NCBI GenBank assembly: GCA_002438845.1 | Contig: DJRG01000029.1 | Location: forward strand, 98,566-162,565 | Length of the DNA: 64,000 nt | Origin: Bacteroidales bacterium UBA6366 | GTDB taxonomy: Bacteria; Bacteroidota; Bacteroidia; Bacteroidales; UBA932 | Direction of reading: 5' to 3' | In this document: piece by piece, positions 25,539 through 33,936 of the stretch | Numbering within the stretch: position 1 is the first letter of the stretch | Layout of the letters: each line of letters opens with the position of its first letter | Notes under the pieces: generated by a model | Seen by the model: only the letters and a program-made list of their open reading frames with translations | Databases searched by the model: none | Told to the model about the DNA's origin: nothing | Translations under genes and position numbers: made by a program

Positions 25539-27203
25539 TCAGCGTCCGCCACCGCCGGATCCGCCGCCGGAGAAACCTCCGCCACCACCCCATGAGGACA
25601 TTCCGCCGCCCCCGCCCCATGAAGAACCAGAGTCGGCACGAGACGCCTCGTAGGTCACGGCGGCCGTGTTGAAGTTGCGGGAGGTCATGTTGATCATGTT
25701 CCAGATCACCAGAGTGGTCATGTCGTCATCAAGCAGTTCGGTCGCCGAGGACAAGGTGAAATATTCAGGGCAGACCTTGCGGAAATCTTTCATCACTTGA
25801 TCGGCGATGCCGTACAGTGCGGCGAAAATCAAATAGTTGTTCCAAAGTTTGACCTCGACAACACCTCTGTCTTTTATCAATGTGAAATCCTTGAGGTACC
25901 GCCTGAGGCCGAAGACCTGACGGGCATCCTCCGGTTTTATTGTCCAGATTGTGGTTGCGCCGCTCAAGGCCTTCTGTCCCCAATTGTAGAGTTTCTTGCC
26001 ATGCGAATCGGCCCACCGCTTCAGCTCGTTCTTCTGGAGTACGCCATCCTCTCCGGCCGCCTCCTTGATGAATGAATATAACTCCGCTTCCAGGCCGGTG
26101 TCGGAGCAGGTGTCTTCGGCGCCATCAATCGCGACGGAACATATTCTCATCAGCGGCTTTGACTTCCCTGGCTGCGGCACAATCTCGAAAGCCCCTCTGT
26201 AGAAGAGCCTTGTGATGTATGCGGCAATCAGATTCTGCCTCTCCTGCATCGTGTTGCCGGAAAAAGCGAGAAGAATGTTGCCGGATCTCTTGAGATCTCC
26301 GTTCAAAGGAGCGTCCCTGAACCACGCCACATCTTTCATGCGGCCTCCGAGAAGTTCTCTTTTACGCCTGACCGTCTTGACGATCACCTTAACAGAAACG
26401 AAAACGGACAGTATGACACCCAAGCCGATAAGAAGTCCATACCAAAAACCGCCATCACCATCCTCTTCAGGTTCACGATAGTCACTGCCTTCCATCGCCC
26501 TTTCACGGACCTCTTCGAAAGTCCTTTCTTCTGTAATGACCGGGTGGAACAGGCCCTTCTCGAAGCCGACCATAGCTATCAAGGCGCTGCGTCTTGTGAA
26601 AGGCTCCGTTGTTCGGGCGACCACGGCACCGTCCTCAACGTGGATCTCTCCACGGAAACCGAACGCCCAGACCTTGGTGTTTTCTGTCGTGAGGACCTGC
26701 CCAGGTTTTCCGACAGTCAGCACAATGGACTGAGGCGAGGATCCAAGATCCCGTGCCACGAACATATGGTTGAATCCGTCCATGTCCTCGTGCCCCTTGA
26801 CCAGACCAGTCAGCAGGTAACGCACCGTGTACGTGTGCCAACCGGAACTTCCCACGCCCCAGCAGATCTCGTAGCCGTCGGATTTGGTCACGAGGCCACA
26901 CCGCCCTGCCTTTCGGGCGCGGCTACGGTTCACATCCCATTCACCTTCGTTGACATATTCATTGCCGGTCTCATCATGGACCTGGAGGTCGCTGATCGAC
27001 ATCCGTCCCATATTGTCGGCGACAAGATACCATTCGGTAATGTCATCGGAAACGTCAATCCGCCACGTTTCGGTCACGACAGCCGCCCCGTCATCACGCA
27101 GTTCCACGTTAATCCTCAACGAGTCAACATCGCTGCCGGAACAAATCGGGACAGCGACGAGTGACAGGATGACGGCCAGGAAAAACGCCTGAAGCCTCCT
27201 CAT
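25539..27203 (-). CDS. DUF2207 membrane protein with glycine-rich tail
   Basis: 554 residues. A signal peptide (FFLAVILSLVAVPICSGS) precedes a DUF2207 extracytoplasmic domain (VELRDDGAAVVTETWRIDV, WHTYTVRYLLTGLV), a transmembrane helix around 255 (FWYGLLIGLGVILSVFVSVK) and a cytoplasmic domain, and the protein ends in a WGGGGG/FSGGGSGGGG tail typical of the family. It lies 4 bp after a LemA gene; the LemA-DUF2207 pair is common in Bacteroidota, with no established function beyond envelope association. Confidence 0.85.
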   Translation of the reverse strand: MRRLQAFFLAVILSLVAVPICSGSDVDSLRINVELRDDGAAVVTETWRIDVSDDITEWYLVADNMGRMSISDLQVHDETGNEYVNEGEWDVNRSRARKAGRCGLVTKSDGYEICWGVGSSGWHTYTVRYLLTGLVKGHEDMDGFNHMFVARDLGSSPQSIVLTVGKPGQVLTTENTKVWAFGFRGEIHVEDGAVVARTTEPFTRRSALIAMVGFEKGLFHPVITEERTFEEVRERAMEGSDYREPEEDGDGGFWYGLLIGLGVILSVFVSVKVIVKTVRRKRELLGGRMKDVAWFRDAPLNGDLKRSGNILLAFSGNTMQERQNLIAAYITRLFYRGAFEIVPQPGKSKPLMRICSVAIDGAEDTCSDTGLEAELYSFIKEAAGEDGVLQKNELKRWADSHGKKLYNWGQKALSGATTIWTIKPEDARQVFGLRRYLKDFTLIKDRGVVEVKLWNNYLIFAALYGIADQVMKDFRKVCPEYFTLSSATELLDDDMTTLVIWNMINMTSRNFNTAAVTYEASRADSGSSWGGGGGMSSWGGGGGFSGGGSGGGGR

Positions 27204-27207
27204 ATTC

Positions 27208-27768
27208 CTACTTGTTGAATATGTCCGAGACAGAAGGGGCGTTGACTACCGACTGGTCCTCCGGCAGAAGATCATGCGTCGTGAAATGCAGCATGGAGGC
27301 CACCATGGAAGAAGGCCACTGGCGAACCATCATATTCATTTTGGTCACGCAGTCATTGTAGACCATCCTGCTGAGACGGACTTTCTCCTCGTAGTCCTTG
27401 ATGTCGCCCATAGTCTTGACAAACACGGTGTTGGCGCCAAGCTGAGGGTACTGCTCGGCAACGACATTCAAGCGCCCGACGACGGAACGGAGAGAAGCCT
27501 CACTCTCTGCAAGCTCGGCCGGACTTGATACGTTGGCGTTACGCTTGGAAATCACGTCCACAAGAGTGTCGTGCTCGTACTTTGTGTATTGCTTGGTCAT
27601 CTCGACCAGATTAGTCACGGCGTCCCATCTGGACTTCATCTGCACGTTGATCTGGCTGAAAGCGTTCTTCATTTTTTCCTCCAGAGCGACAAAGTTCCTC
27701 TGCGTCAGGAAAATATAAATGAATATGACCGCCAAAAGGGCGATTATCACCAAAACCGTTGTTGACAT
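27208..27768 (-). CDS. lemA: LemA family protein
   Basis: 186 residues. An N-terminal membrane helix (VLVIIALLAVIFIYIFL) is followed by FVALEEKMKNAFSQINVQMK with WDAVTNLVEMTKQYTKYE and the C-terminal RMVYNDCVTKMNMMVRQWPS, the LemA core. LemA proteins are helical-bundle membrane proteins of unclear function that associate with DUF2207 partners, as seen directly downstream. Confidence 0.9.
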   Translation of the reverse strand: MSTTVLVIIALLAVIFIYIFLTQRNFVALEEKMKNAFSQINVQMKSRWDAVTNLVEMTKQYTKYEHDTLVDVISKRNANVSSPAELAESEASLRSVVGRLNVVAEQYPQLGANTVFVKTMGDIKDYEEKVRLSRMVYNDCVTKMNMMVRQWPSSMVASMLHFTTHDLLPEDQSVVNAPSVSDIFNK

Positions 27769-27799
27769 GATACTTATAGGTTAAAAATGGTTGACAATT

Positions 27800-28438
27800 C
27801 TATCCGACCACCCAGACAAGCACATGATTGTCAAAGGTGATATATTCAAGCTCGAACTCCTCCTCGTAGCCATCCTTGTGGATGAATGTGGCGTCAAGCT
27901 CTCCTTCCCCCTTCGGGCGGAAGCGCTCGACCTCGATCTGCTCGGCGAAATTCACCCTGTAGGCCGAAAGTCTTTTGAATATGGCTTCCTTGGCACACCA
28001 GTAGATCGCCAGCTGCTCGTTCCTCTTGTCGTCGTCAAGGTCCTCAAGCTCATCCTCGGAAAGGGCCTTGCGCTCCACCGCGGAGAAGTCCCGTGACAAG
28101 GATTCTATGTCGATTCCGACATCCTCGTTGTCGTTGAGGATGACAGCCACATATTTGTCGGTGTGGGTTATGCTTATGTTGGTCACGCTGTTCTCAAGGT
28201 AAGGCTTGCCGTTGTCGTGGTGACTCAGGTAAACCTTCTCGCCGAAAAGTTCGCACAGAAGCGCCCTTACCGCAAGTCTCTGCTTACGGAGTGATTCGTT
28301 GCTGATGAACGAGATCTCCTCCATCTCGTCTGACGGGACTGAGGCAAGCTCTCGAAGCTTCTCTTCTGTTTCGGTTATCTGCCAGACCCCTATCAGGGAC
28401 CGGGACTCTTCCAATTCTTTTTTAAGATATAATGCCAT
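27800..28438 (-). CDS. 4'-phosphopantetheinyl transferase superfamily protein
   Basis: 212 residues. The conserved motifs VGIDIESLSRDFSAVERKAL and IYWCAKEAIFKRLS give the Mg2+-binding Asp/Glu and the catalytic Glu/Lys of Sfp-type transferases, which attach phosphopantetheine to carrier proteins. Length and the N-terminal half place it in the Sfp/AcpT group rather than the short AcpS group. The carrier target is not apparent from neighbours. Confidence 0.85.
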   Translation of the reverse strand: MALYLKKELEESRSLIGVWQITETEEKLRELASVPSDEMEEISFISNESLRKQRLAVRALLCELFGEKVYLSHHDNGKPYLENSVTNISITHTDKYVAVILNDNEDVGIDIESLSRDFSAVERKALSEDELEDLDDDKRNEQLAIYWCAKEAIFKRLSAYRVNFAEQIEVERFRPKGEGELDATFIHKDGYEEEFELEYITFDNHVLVWVVG

Positions 28439-28681
28439 AAGGTTTATGAATTCAGAAATATATGCGACAAAGAACCCGGCACCGTCGGATGCGGGAACAA
28501 TGACGATTGATTATCAACAATGCTGCACGACAGCGGATCGTCCGATCGGGGGTCCGCCTTTGATTTGCTGTCTGTCAGAATAGAACTGGGAGGTTCCATA
28601 TAATCAGTTAATCTTCCTTTGTCAAAACAGATGCAAATATAATGATTTTTTGATTTAGAAAGAAAATACGACAGAAATTGT

Positions 28682-28689
28682 TATCTTTG
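28682..28689 (+). promoter_or_regulatory. -7 promoter element of mdh
   Basis: TATCTTTG matches TAnnTTTG, with about 40 nt of AT-rich leader before ATG 28738. No good -33 partner is seen at the usual distance. Confidence 0.55.
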
Positions 28690-28737
28690 TGTCGCTATTG
28701 ACAAAAATAGGATTTTAACATAAAATTTTTATCTACA

Positions 28738-29730
28738 ATGGGATTTTTGACAAACGAGAAGCTGCTCATCGTCGGTGCCGGCGGTGCTATCGGCTCAAAC
28801 ATGGCTCAGACCGCCCTTATGCTCGGTCTTACTCCTAATGTCTGCCTTTATGACATCATCGAGCCTGCGGTTCACGGTGTCGCCGAGGAAATGTATCACT
28901 GCGCTTTTCCTGGAGCCAACGTAACCTGGACAACGGATCCTAAGGAGGCTTTCACAGGAGCCAAGTTCATCATCTCTTCAGGCGGAGCTCCACGCAAGGA
29001 CGGCATGACCCGCGAGGATCTTCTCAAAGGCAACTGCCAGATCGCCGCTCAGTTCGGTGACTACATCAAAGAGTACTGCCCTGATGTGAACCACGTTGTG
29101 GTTATCTTCAACCCGGCTGACGTGACGGCTCTCACCGCTCTCATCCACTCCGGCCTCAAGCCTAACCAGCTCACTTCCCTCGCAGCTCTTGACTCCACAC
29201 GTCTTCAGGAGCAGATTGCGAAGGCTTGCGGTGTTCAGCAGTCCAAGGTTACTGATTGCTACACCTATGGTGGCCACGGCGAGCAGATGGCTGTCTTCGC
29301 TTCAAAGGCGAAGGTTGACGGCAAGCCTCTCTCAGAGTTCAACATCTCTGAGGAGCGCTGGGCGCAGATCAAGCACGACACAATCCAGGGTGGCTCCAAC
29401 ATCATCAAACTCCGTGGTCGCTCTTCATTCCAGAGCCCTGCCTACCAGGCTGTGAAGATGATCGAAGGCGCGATGGGCGGCACTCCGTTCACATGGCCTG
29501 CCGGATGCTATGTCAACTGTGACAAGTGCGGCTTCAAGAACGTGATGATGGCCATGCCTACCACAATCGACGCCACCGGTGTTCACTTCACCGAGCCTCA
29601 GGGCACGGAAGTGGAGATGGCGGACCTTCAGAAGTCTTACGAGCACCTCTGCAAGATGCGCGAGGAGATCATCGCCCTCGGCATTGTTCCTCCTGTCGCT
29701 GACTGGAAAGAGGACAACGCCAACCTATAG
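28738..29730 (+). CDS. mdh: Malate dehydrogenase (Bacteroides type)
   Basis: 330 residues. The NAD-binding LLIVGAGGAIGSNMAQTALM, IISSGGAPRKDGMTREDLL, VIFNPADVTALTALI and YTYGGHGEQMAVF are characteristic of the lactate/malate dehydrogenase family, here the distinct Bacteroidales malate dehydrogenase. It interconverts malate and oxaloacetate in the reductive branch to succinate/propionate. Codon use is biased toward few codons, which suggests high expression. A strong terminator follows. Confidence 0.92.
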   Translation: MGFLTNEKLLIVGAGGAIGSNMAQTALMLGLTPNVCLYDIIEPAVHGVAEEMYHCAFPGANVTWTTDPKEAFTGAKFIISSGGAPRKDGMTREDLLKGNCQIAAQFGDYIKEYCPDVNHVVVIFNPADVTALTALIHSGLKPNQLTSLAALDSTRLQEQIAKACGVQQSKVTDCYTYGGHGEQMAVFASKAKVDGKPLSEFNISEERWAQIKHDTIQGGSNIIKLRGRSSFQSPAYQAVKMIEGAMGGTPFTWPAGCYVNCDKCGFKNVMMAMPTTIDATGVHFTEPQGTEVEMADLQKSYEHLCKMREEIIALGIVPPVADWKEDNANL

Positions 29731-29753
29731 TCCTTCAGAAGGTTTTGAATATG

Positions 29754-29783
29754 ACAGGTCCGGAATCCGGGCCTGTTTTTTTG
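29754..29783 (+). terminator. Intrinsic terminator of mdh
   Basis: ACAGGTCCGG (29754-29763) pairs with CCGGGCCTGT (29767-29776) with one G-T pair and a 3-nt loop, followed by seven T. Confidence 0.85.
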
Positions 29784-29790
29784 TTTTTCA

Positions 29791-29946
29791 TCCGGTCGCT
29801 TCGGTGCTTCGGCAAGCTCAGCAACCGCAAGCTCAGCAACAGTAACAAACTGGTTGGTGAGCCTGTCGAACCACCGCAACCGCAAGCTCAGCAACTGTTG
29901 GATCAGCGACCGCAGGCTCTGTGACCGAATAAGGGTTCTGTGACAG
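29791..29946. repeat. Degenerate array of REP-like elements
   Basis: Multiple diverged copies of the same repeat family lie in both orientations: GCTTCGGCAAGCTCAGCAAC at 29806, CGCAAGCTCAGCAAC at 29826 and 29881, GGTGAGCCTGTCGAACC at 29856, and CGCAGGCTCTGTGACCG near 29911. The region between mdh and the TPR gene holds nothing else except a promoter at its end. Confidence 0.65.
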
Positions 29947-29997
29947 AACGGCACCGTACGGCATAAAATTCGTATCGATATATTCTTATAAAAGTGC

Positions 29998-30005
29998 TAT
30001 TTTTG
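29998..30005 (+). promoter_or_regulatory. -7 promoter element of the TPR-envC-tsaE operon
   Basis: TATTTTTG fits the Bacteroidota -7 box, with a predicted leader of about 19 nt before ATG 30031. Confidence 0.55.
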
Positions 30006-30030
30006 TAAGATAAAGCCCTGATATAAGAAT

Positions 30031-31722
30031 ATGAACGGAAAAAGGCTGATAACGGTGATACTGGCCGGGATGCTTATGGCGTCCGGGTTGGGATATTCAC
30101 AAGAGAACAAGATAAGACATCCACAGGACAACAAGATCGCAAAGACGGCTGACAGCGAACTGATTGATGCGGTGGCCGCTTTGGATGAAAAACAGTATAA
30201 GGAAGCCAAGGAGAAGCTGGAGCGCGTCACAGCCTTCGCTCCGGGGAACGACGCCGCGTTTTATTACCTCGGCTTGTGCAGTCTCTATCTCAATGACATA
30301 GACGGAGCGAAAACGGCTTTCAAAACGGCTGCGGGACTCGATCCGTCAAACTATTGGTACAAAGAGAGACTGGCTCGGACATATTCCTTGACGGGAGAGG
30401 ATGATTTGACAATCGCCACCTACGAAGAGCTGCTGAAGGATTTCCCTAAGAAAAACGACCTCTATTTCACGCTGGTCAACCTCTATCTCAAGCAGAACCA
30501 GTACGACAAGGCTTTGGGCGCGTTGGACCAGATTGAGGCGGTGTTCGGCAAAAGCGAGAACGTGACCGCCACTAAATACGACATCTTGTTGAGACAGAGC
30601 AAACCGTTGGAAGCGCTCAAGACCCTTGAGGAGTACAATAAGGAATTTTCCTCCCCTTACGTGCTGACCAAGCTCGGCGATCATTCCATGGCTGAGTACA
30701 AGGATTCCGCCGCATTGGCTTACTACAAGGAGGCCCTCGATCTTCAGAACGGTTACATGCCGGCGCTTTTGGGAGAGTCTGAGGTCTACAGGACCCGCAG
30801 GAACTTTCCGGAATTCTTCAGGGCTTTGAATATGTTCGTGACTGACGACCAGACCGATGTCCAGGCTAAGACTCAGTACCTTGGCATGCTCGTCAGCCGT
30901 TCGGATCCTCGATTCATCCAAAGTGTAAGACCGCAGCTCGACACGCTGTACGACAATTTGGTCCTGTGCCATCCGACCGACAGCGCGGCTCTGATGGCCT
31001 CCGGGCTCTATTGGTACTCCACCGAGAGGCAAGACAAGGCGAAAGAACTGATCCACAGGAACATGGCCTTGCATCCGGACAATCTTGGCACGACAGCCAC
31101 CTACGCACAGCTGTTAGGCTACATGAAGGACTGGGACGCCCTTGAGAGGATCTGCGACAGCGCCTTGGTCAGATTTCCGAAAGAGACCGCATTCCTGGAC
31201 ATGAAGAACGTGGCGTGCTACAACAGGAAAGACTGGCACGGAATCATCGACAACAATCGCAGGATCATAGAGATCGCCCAGGGAGACACCTCGGTCACAA
31301 TCCCGGCGCTCTCTTCCATAGGCGACATGTACCACGAGCTCGGCAACGAGAAAGAAGCGTTCAGGATCTATTCCCAGGTACTGAAGCTGAACCCAGACTA
31401 TGCGCCGGCCTTGAACAACTACGCCTACTATCTGGCTCTCAAGGGCAGCAAGCTCAAGAAAGCCTGCGCCATGAGCAGGAAAACCGTCGAGAAAGAGCCG
31501 GATAACCCTACTTATCTTGACACTTACGGATGGATTCTCCACCTGCTCGGAAAGGACAAGGAGGCAAAGGCCCAATTCAAGCGTGCAATGCTTTACGGAG
31601 CCAAGGAAAGCGCCACCTGTCTGGAGCACTATGCGATTGTTCTGGAGGCGCTTGGAGAGACAGACCTGGCTAAAGTGTACAGGACTCAGGCGGCGAACAA
31701 AAAGGCGGAAGGGAAACAATGA
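30031..31722 (+). CDS. TPR-repeat protein, exported
   Basis: 563 residues with a signal peptide (VILAGMLMASGLGYS) and many tetratricopeptide units from about residue 45 to the end, for example AAFYYLGLCSLYLNDIDGAK, NDLYFTLVNLYLKQNQYDKA and YAPALNNYAYYLALKGSKLK. It overlaps the EnvC-like gene by four bases, so it may be a scaffold in envelope or peptidoglycan maintenance; that role is inferred from the operon only. Confidence 0.85.
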   Translation: MNGKRLITVILAGMLMASGLGYSQENKIRHPQDNKIAKTADSELIDAVAALDEKQYKEAKEKLERVTAFAPGNDAAFYYLGLCSLYLNDIDGAKTAFKTAAGLDPSNYWYKERLARTYSLTGEDDLTIATYEELLKDFPKKNDLYFTLVNLYLKQNQYDKALGALDQIEAVFGKSENVTATKYDILLRQSKPLEALKTLEEYNKEFSSPYVLTKLGDHSMAEYKDSAALAYYKEALDLQNGYMPALLGESEVYRTRRNFPEFFRALNMFVTDDQTDVQAKTQYLGMLVSRSDPRFIQSVRPQLDTLYDNLVLCHPTDSAALMASGLYWYSTERQDKAKELIHRNMALHPDNLGTTATYAQLLGYMKDWDALERICDSALVRFPKETAFLDMKNVACYNRKDWHGIIDNNRRIIEIAQGDTSVTIPALSSIGDMYHELGNEKEAFRIYSQVLKLNPDYAPALNNYAYYLALKGSKLKKACAMSRKTVEKEPDNPTYLDTYGWILHLLGKDKEAKAQFKRAMLYGAKESATCLEHYAIVLEALGETDLAKVYRTQAANKKAEGKQ

Positions 31723-32927
31723 GACAGATTACGGGAATATTCATACTCATCCTTGCGGCCTTGACGTGGCAAAGTCCGGTATACTCGCAGGACATCCGGT
31801 CACAGGAAGCCCGCAAGGCGCGCCTTCAAAAAGAGATCGATATACTTGACCGGCAGATCAAGAGCAACGCGGCCCAAAGTGCCAACGCCTTGAACCGCCT
31901 GACCATGATCAGCGGGAAAGTGGATTCGAGGAAAAGGCTCATCGCCGAAAGTGACAGGGAGATTTCTGAATATTCCGACTCGATCCGGATGAAAGAGAAA
32001 CAGATCAAAGCCATCGGGGATCGCCTTGACACCCTTTCGGTCCATTATGCAAGACTTGTGTGCGGAGCCTATGTGAACCGCAGCGCTAAAGTCTGGTACA
32101 TGTACATTCTGGCAAGTGACAACATCGGTCAGGCCTTCAGAAGGTACGGCTACCTTAGAAACCTTTCCGGTCAGATGAACGTCCAGGCTTCGAAAATCAT
32201 CGAGACCAAGGCAGAGCTTGAGAAAGAAAGCGAAGCCCTTTCCGTGATGAAAAAGAAAGCCGAGACAGTCCGTACGCAGAGAATGGCGGAGATGAACAAG
32301 CTTCAAGCCGAGGAAAGAGATTCGCGGAATCTTGTCAGCCAACTTAAAAGGAACAAGAAAAAATACCAGCAGGATCTTTCCCGGAAGCAGCGGGAGGTCG
32401 ATGCCCTCAACAGAGAAATCGAGAGACTCATCCGTGAGGCCACAGAGGACAAAGGCTCTGGGAAATCCGGGAAGGGCAGTTCCAAACCGGTCAAGCGGAA
32501 GCCTGTAGACTACACACTGGCAAAAAAGTTCGAGGCGAACAAAGGCAAGCTTCCATGGCCTGCGGACGGGCCGGTAGTGGATCATTTCGGCCAGCGTTTC
32601 CATCCGGTTTACACGAACCTCAAGCTTCCGTTCAACAATGGAGTGACCATAGCGCTGGCTCCGGGAACAGAAATCAAGGCTGTGTTTGACGGGGAAGTCA
32701 AGCAGATCGTGGTCATGCCGGGCTACAACAAATGTGTTCTTGTCCAACATGGCAACTACTTCACATTCTACTGCAAGTTGGGGACCGTCAGCGTCAAGTC
32801 GGGAGACAAGGTCAAGACCGGGCAGACAGTCGGCACAGTGGACACTATAGGAGGGGAAACGTTGCTGCATTTCCAGATCTGGTCCGGACGTAACCCTCAA
32901 AATCCCGAGACATGGCTCAGGCCATAA
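31719..32927 (+). CDS. EnvC-like murein hydrolase activator (degenerate M23 domain)
   Basis: 402 residues: signal peptide ending at VYSQ, a long coiled coil (about 30-245) and a C-terminal LytM/M23 fold (about 275-402). The zinc site of active M23 peptidases is eroded: NNGVTI replaces the usual H-x-G-x-D segment, YCKL replaces Y-x-H-L, and LLHFQI has only one of the two His. This matches EnvC-type factors that activate amidases at the division site instead of cutting themselves. It is translationally coupled to the TPR gene. Confidence 0.85.
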   Translation: MRQITGIFILILAALTWQSPVYSQDIRSQEARKARLQKEIDILDRQIKSNAAQSANALNRLTMISGKVDSRKRLIAESDREISEYSDSIRMKEKQIKAIGDRLDTLSVHYARLVCGAYVNRSAKVWYMYILASDNIGQAFRRYGYLRNLSGQMNVQASKIIETKAELEKESEALSVMKKKAETVRTQRMAEMNKLQAEERDSRNLVSQLKRNKKKYQQDLSRKQREVDALNREIERLIREATEDKGSGKSGKGSSKPVKRKPVDYTLAKKFEANKGKLPWPADGPVVDHFGQRFHPVYTNLKLPFNNGVTIALAPGTEIKAVFDGEVKQIVVMPGYNKCVLVQHGNYFTFYCKLGTVSVKSGDKVKTGQTVGTVDTIGGETLLHFQIWSGRNPQNPETWLRP

Positions 32928-32937
32928 ATCCAAGAAT

Positions 32938-33363
32938 ATGAGACACGAGATCACTATAAAGAGCCTGCAGGACATCGACAGGGCCGCAGGCGATTTCCTT
33001 TCCCAGACGGAAGGGCATAACATTCTTGCTTTCTATGCACCGATGGGGGCCGGCAAGACCACGTTCACGACGGCGATATGCCGGAGACTCGGCGTGAGGG
33101 AGGACGCTGTCAGCTCTCCGACCTTCGCAATTGTCAATGAATATCGCACCGGCAGCGGAGAGCCTATGTATCATTTTGATTTCTATCGGATCACCAAGAC
33201 GGCCGAGGCTCTGGACATCGGATTCTACGACTACATCGACAGCGGATGCCTCTGCATCATGGAATGGCCGGAGAACATCGAGGAGATACTGCCGGAGGAG
33301 ACACTGCGGGTGCATATCTCGGTCAATCCTGACGAGTCCCGGACTGTTTCCTGGGAGGACTGA
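32938..33363 (+). CDS. tsaE: tRNA threonylcarbamoyladenosine biosynthesis ATPase TsaE
   Basis: 141 residues, normal length. Walker A APMGAGKTTFTTAICR, SPTFAIVNEYRT, YHFDFYRI and CIMEWPENIEEILPE are TsaE hallmarks. It works with TsaB/TsaD to make t6A37 on ANN-decoding tRNAs. It follows the EnvC-like gene by 10 bp and is closed by a long hairpin. Confidence 0.93.
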   Translation: MRHEITIKSLQDIDRAAGDFLSQTEGHNILAFYAPMGAGKTTFTTAICRRLGVREDAVSSPTFAIVNEYRTGSGEPMYHFDFYRITKTAEALDIGFYDYIDSGCLCIMEWPENIEEILPEETLRVHISVNPDESRTVSWED

Positions 33364-33372
33364 TTGACTGGG

Positions 33373-33443
33373 ATGGCCAGAAAAAAGGCAAACGCCAAAT
33401 TTTGCACGGTGGACCAAATTTGGCGTTTGATTTTTCTGGCCAT
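33373..33443. terminator. Long bidirectional terminator hairpin
   Basis: Two nested arms pair: ATGGCCAGAAAAA (33373-33385) with 33431-33443 and CAAACGCCAAATTT (33389-33402) with 33416-33429. The near-perfect 27-bp stem has A/T runs on both sides and lies between convergent tsaE and the comM fragment. Confidence 0.85.
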
Positions 33444-33487
33444 TGTGCATCAAAATAATGTGGTTTTATAGTTATTAACTTTTCAAA

Positions 33488-33870
33488 CTAACCGAAGGTT
33501 TCAAGATTCAGACGGTCGAGGAAGCGGTAGGCGGCGGCTTCGCGGAGATGTTCCGGCCTGATTTCTTCCGCCATTTCAAGGTCGGCGATGGTCCGGGCGA
33601 CTTTCAGGATTCTTGAATATGCCCGGGCTGACAATCCAAGCCGTCCGATGAGAATCTCAATCACTTTGCGGCATTCATCATCCAATAGGCAATATTTCTC
33701 CAGAAGACGGTTGTTCATCTCGGCGTTCGTGAATATTCCGTCATCGGCAAAACGCTGCTTCTGCAGGATCCTGGCTTTGAGAACCCTTTGTGACACAGCC
33801 TCGCTGGATTCCCCTTTCTTGCGGCCGACAAGTTTCACCGTGTCGACGGGATGGAGCCATAACTGAATAT
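33488..33870 (-). pseudogene. comM/yifB Mg-chelatase-like gene, C-terminal fragment
   Basis: The frame reads DIQLWLHPVDTVKLVGRKKG and ends LDRLNLETFG, the last about 127 residues of the YifB/ComM family (C-terminal Mg-chelatase domain, QRVLKARILQKQRF, LGLSARAYSRILKVARTIAD). It has no start of its own except a weak GTG at 33838. The missing N-terminal part lies at 45622-46836 on the same strand; joining GAC-AT with AT-TCAG restores one continuous frame. The intervening DNA is the inserted island. Confidence 0.92.
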
Positions 33871-33872
33871 CT

Positions 33873-33914
33873 ATAAATTAATAGTATTATTAGGGTCGGA
33901 TTTTTTTTATTATA
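33873..33914 (+). repeat. Left terminal inverted repeat of the island
   Basis: Begins ATAAATTA and ends TTTTTATTATA; it aligns with the reverse complement of 45604-45642 with about ten mismatches and a 3-nt gap in the T-run. It overlaps the recombinase promoter (TATATTTG, 33911-33918), so recombinase binding here could control its own transcription. Confidence 0.65.
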
Positions 33915-33918
33915 TTTG
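33911..33918 (+). promoter_or_regulatory. -7 promoter element of the serine recombinase gene
   Basis: TATATTTG fits the -7 consensus and lies 18 nt before ATG 33937, at the very end of the left inverted repeat. Confidence 0.6.
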
Positions 33919-33936
33919 CCATATAATATATGTAAT

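Noticed and set aside
31800..33023. Open frame of 407 codons on the minus strand
   Set aside because: Antisense to the EnvC-like gene and tsaE; no domain.
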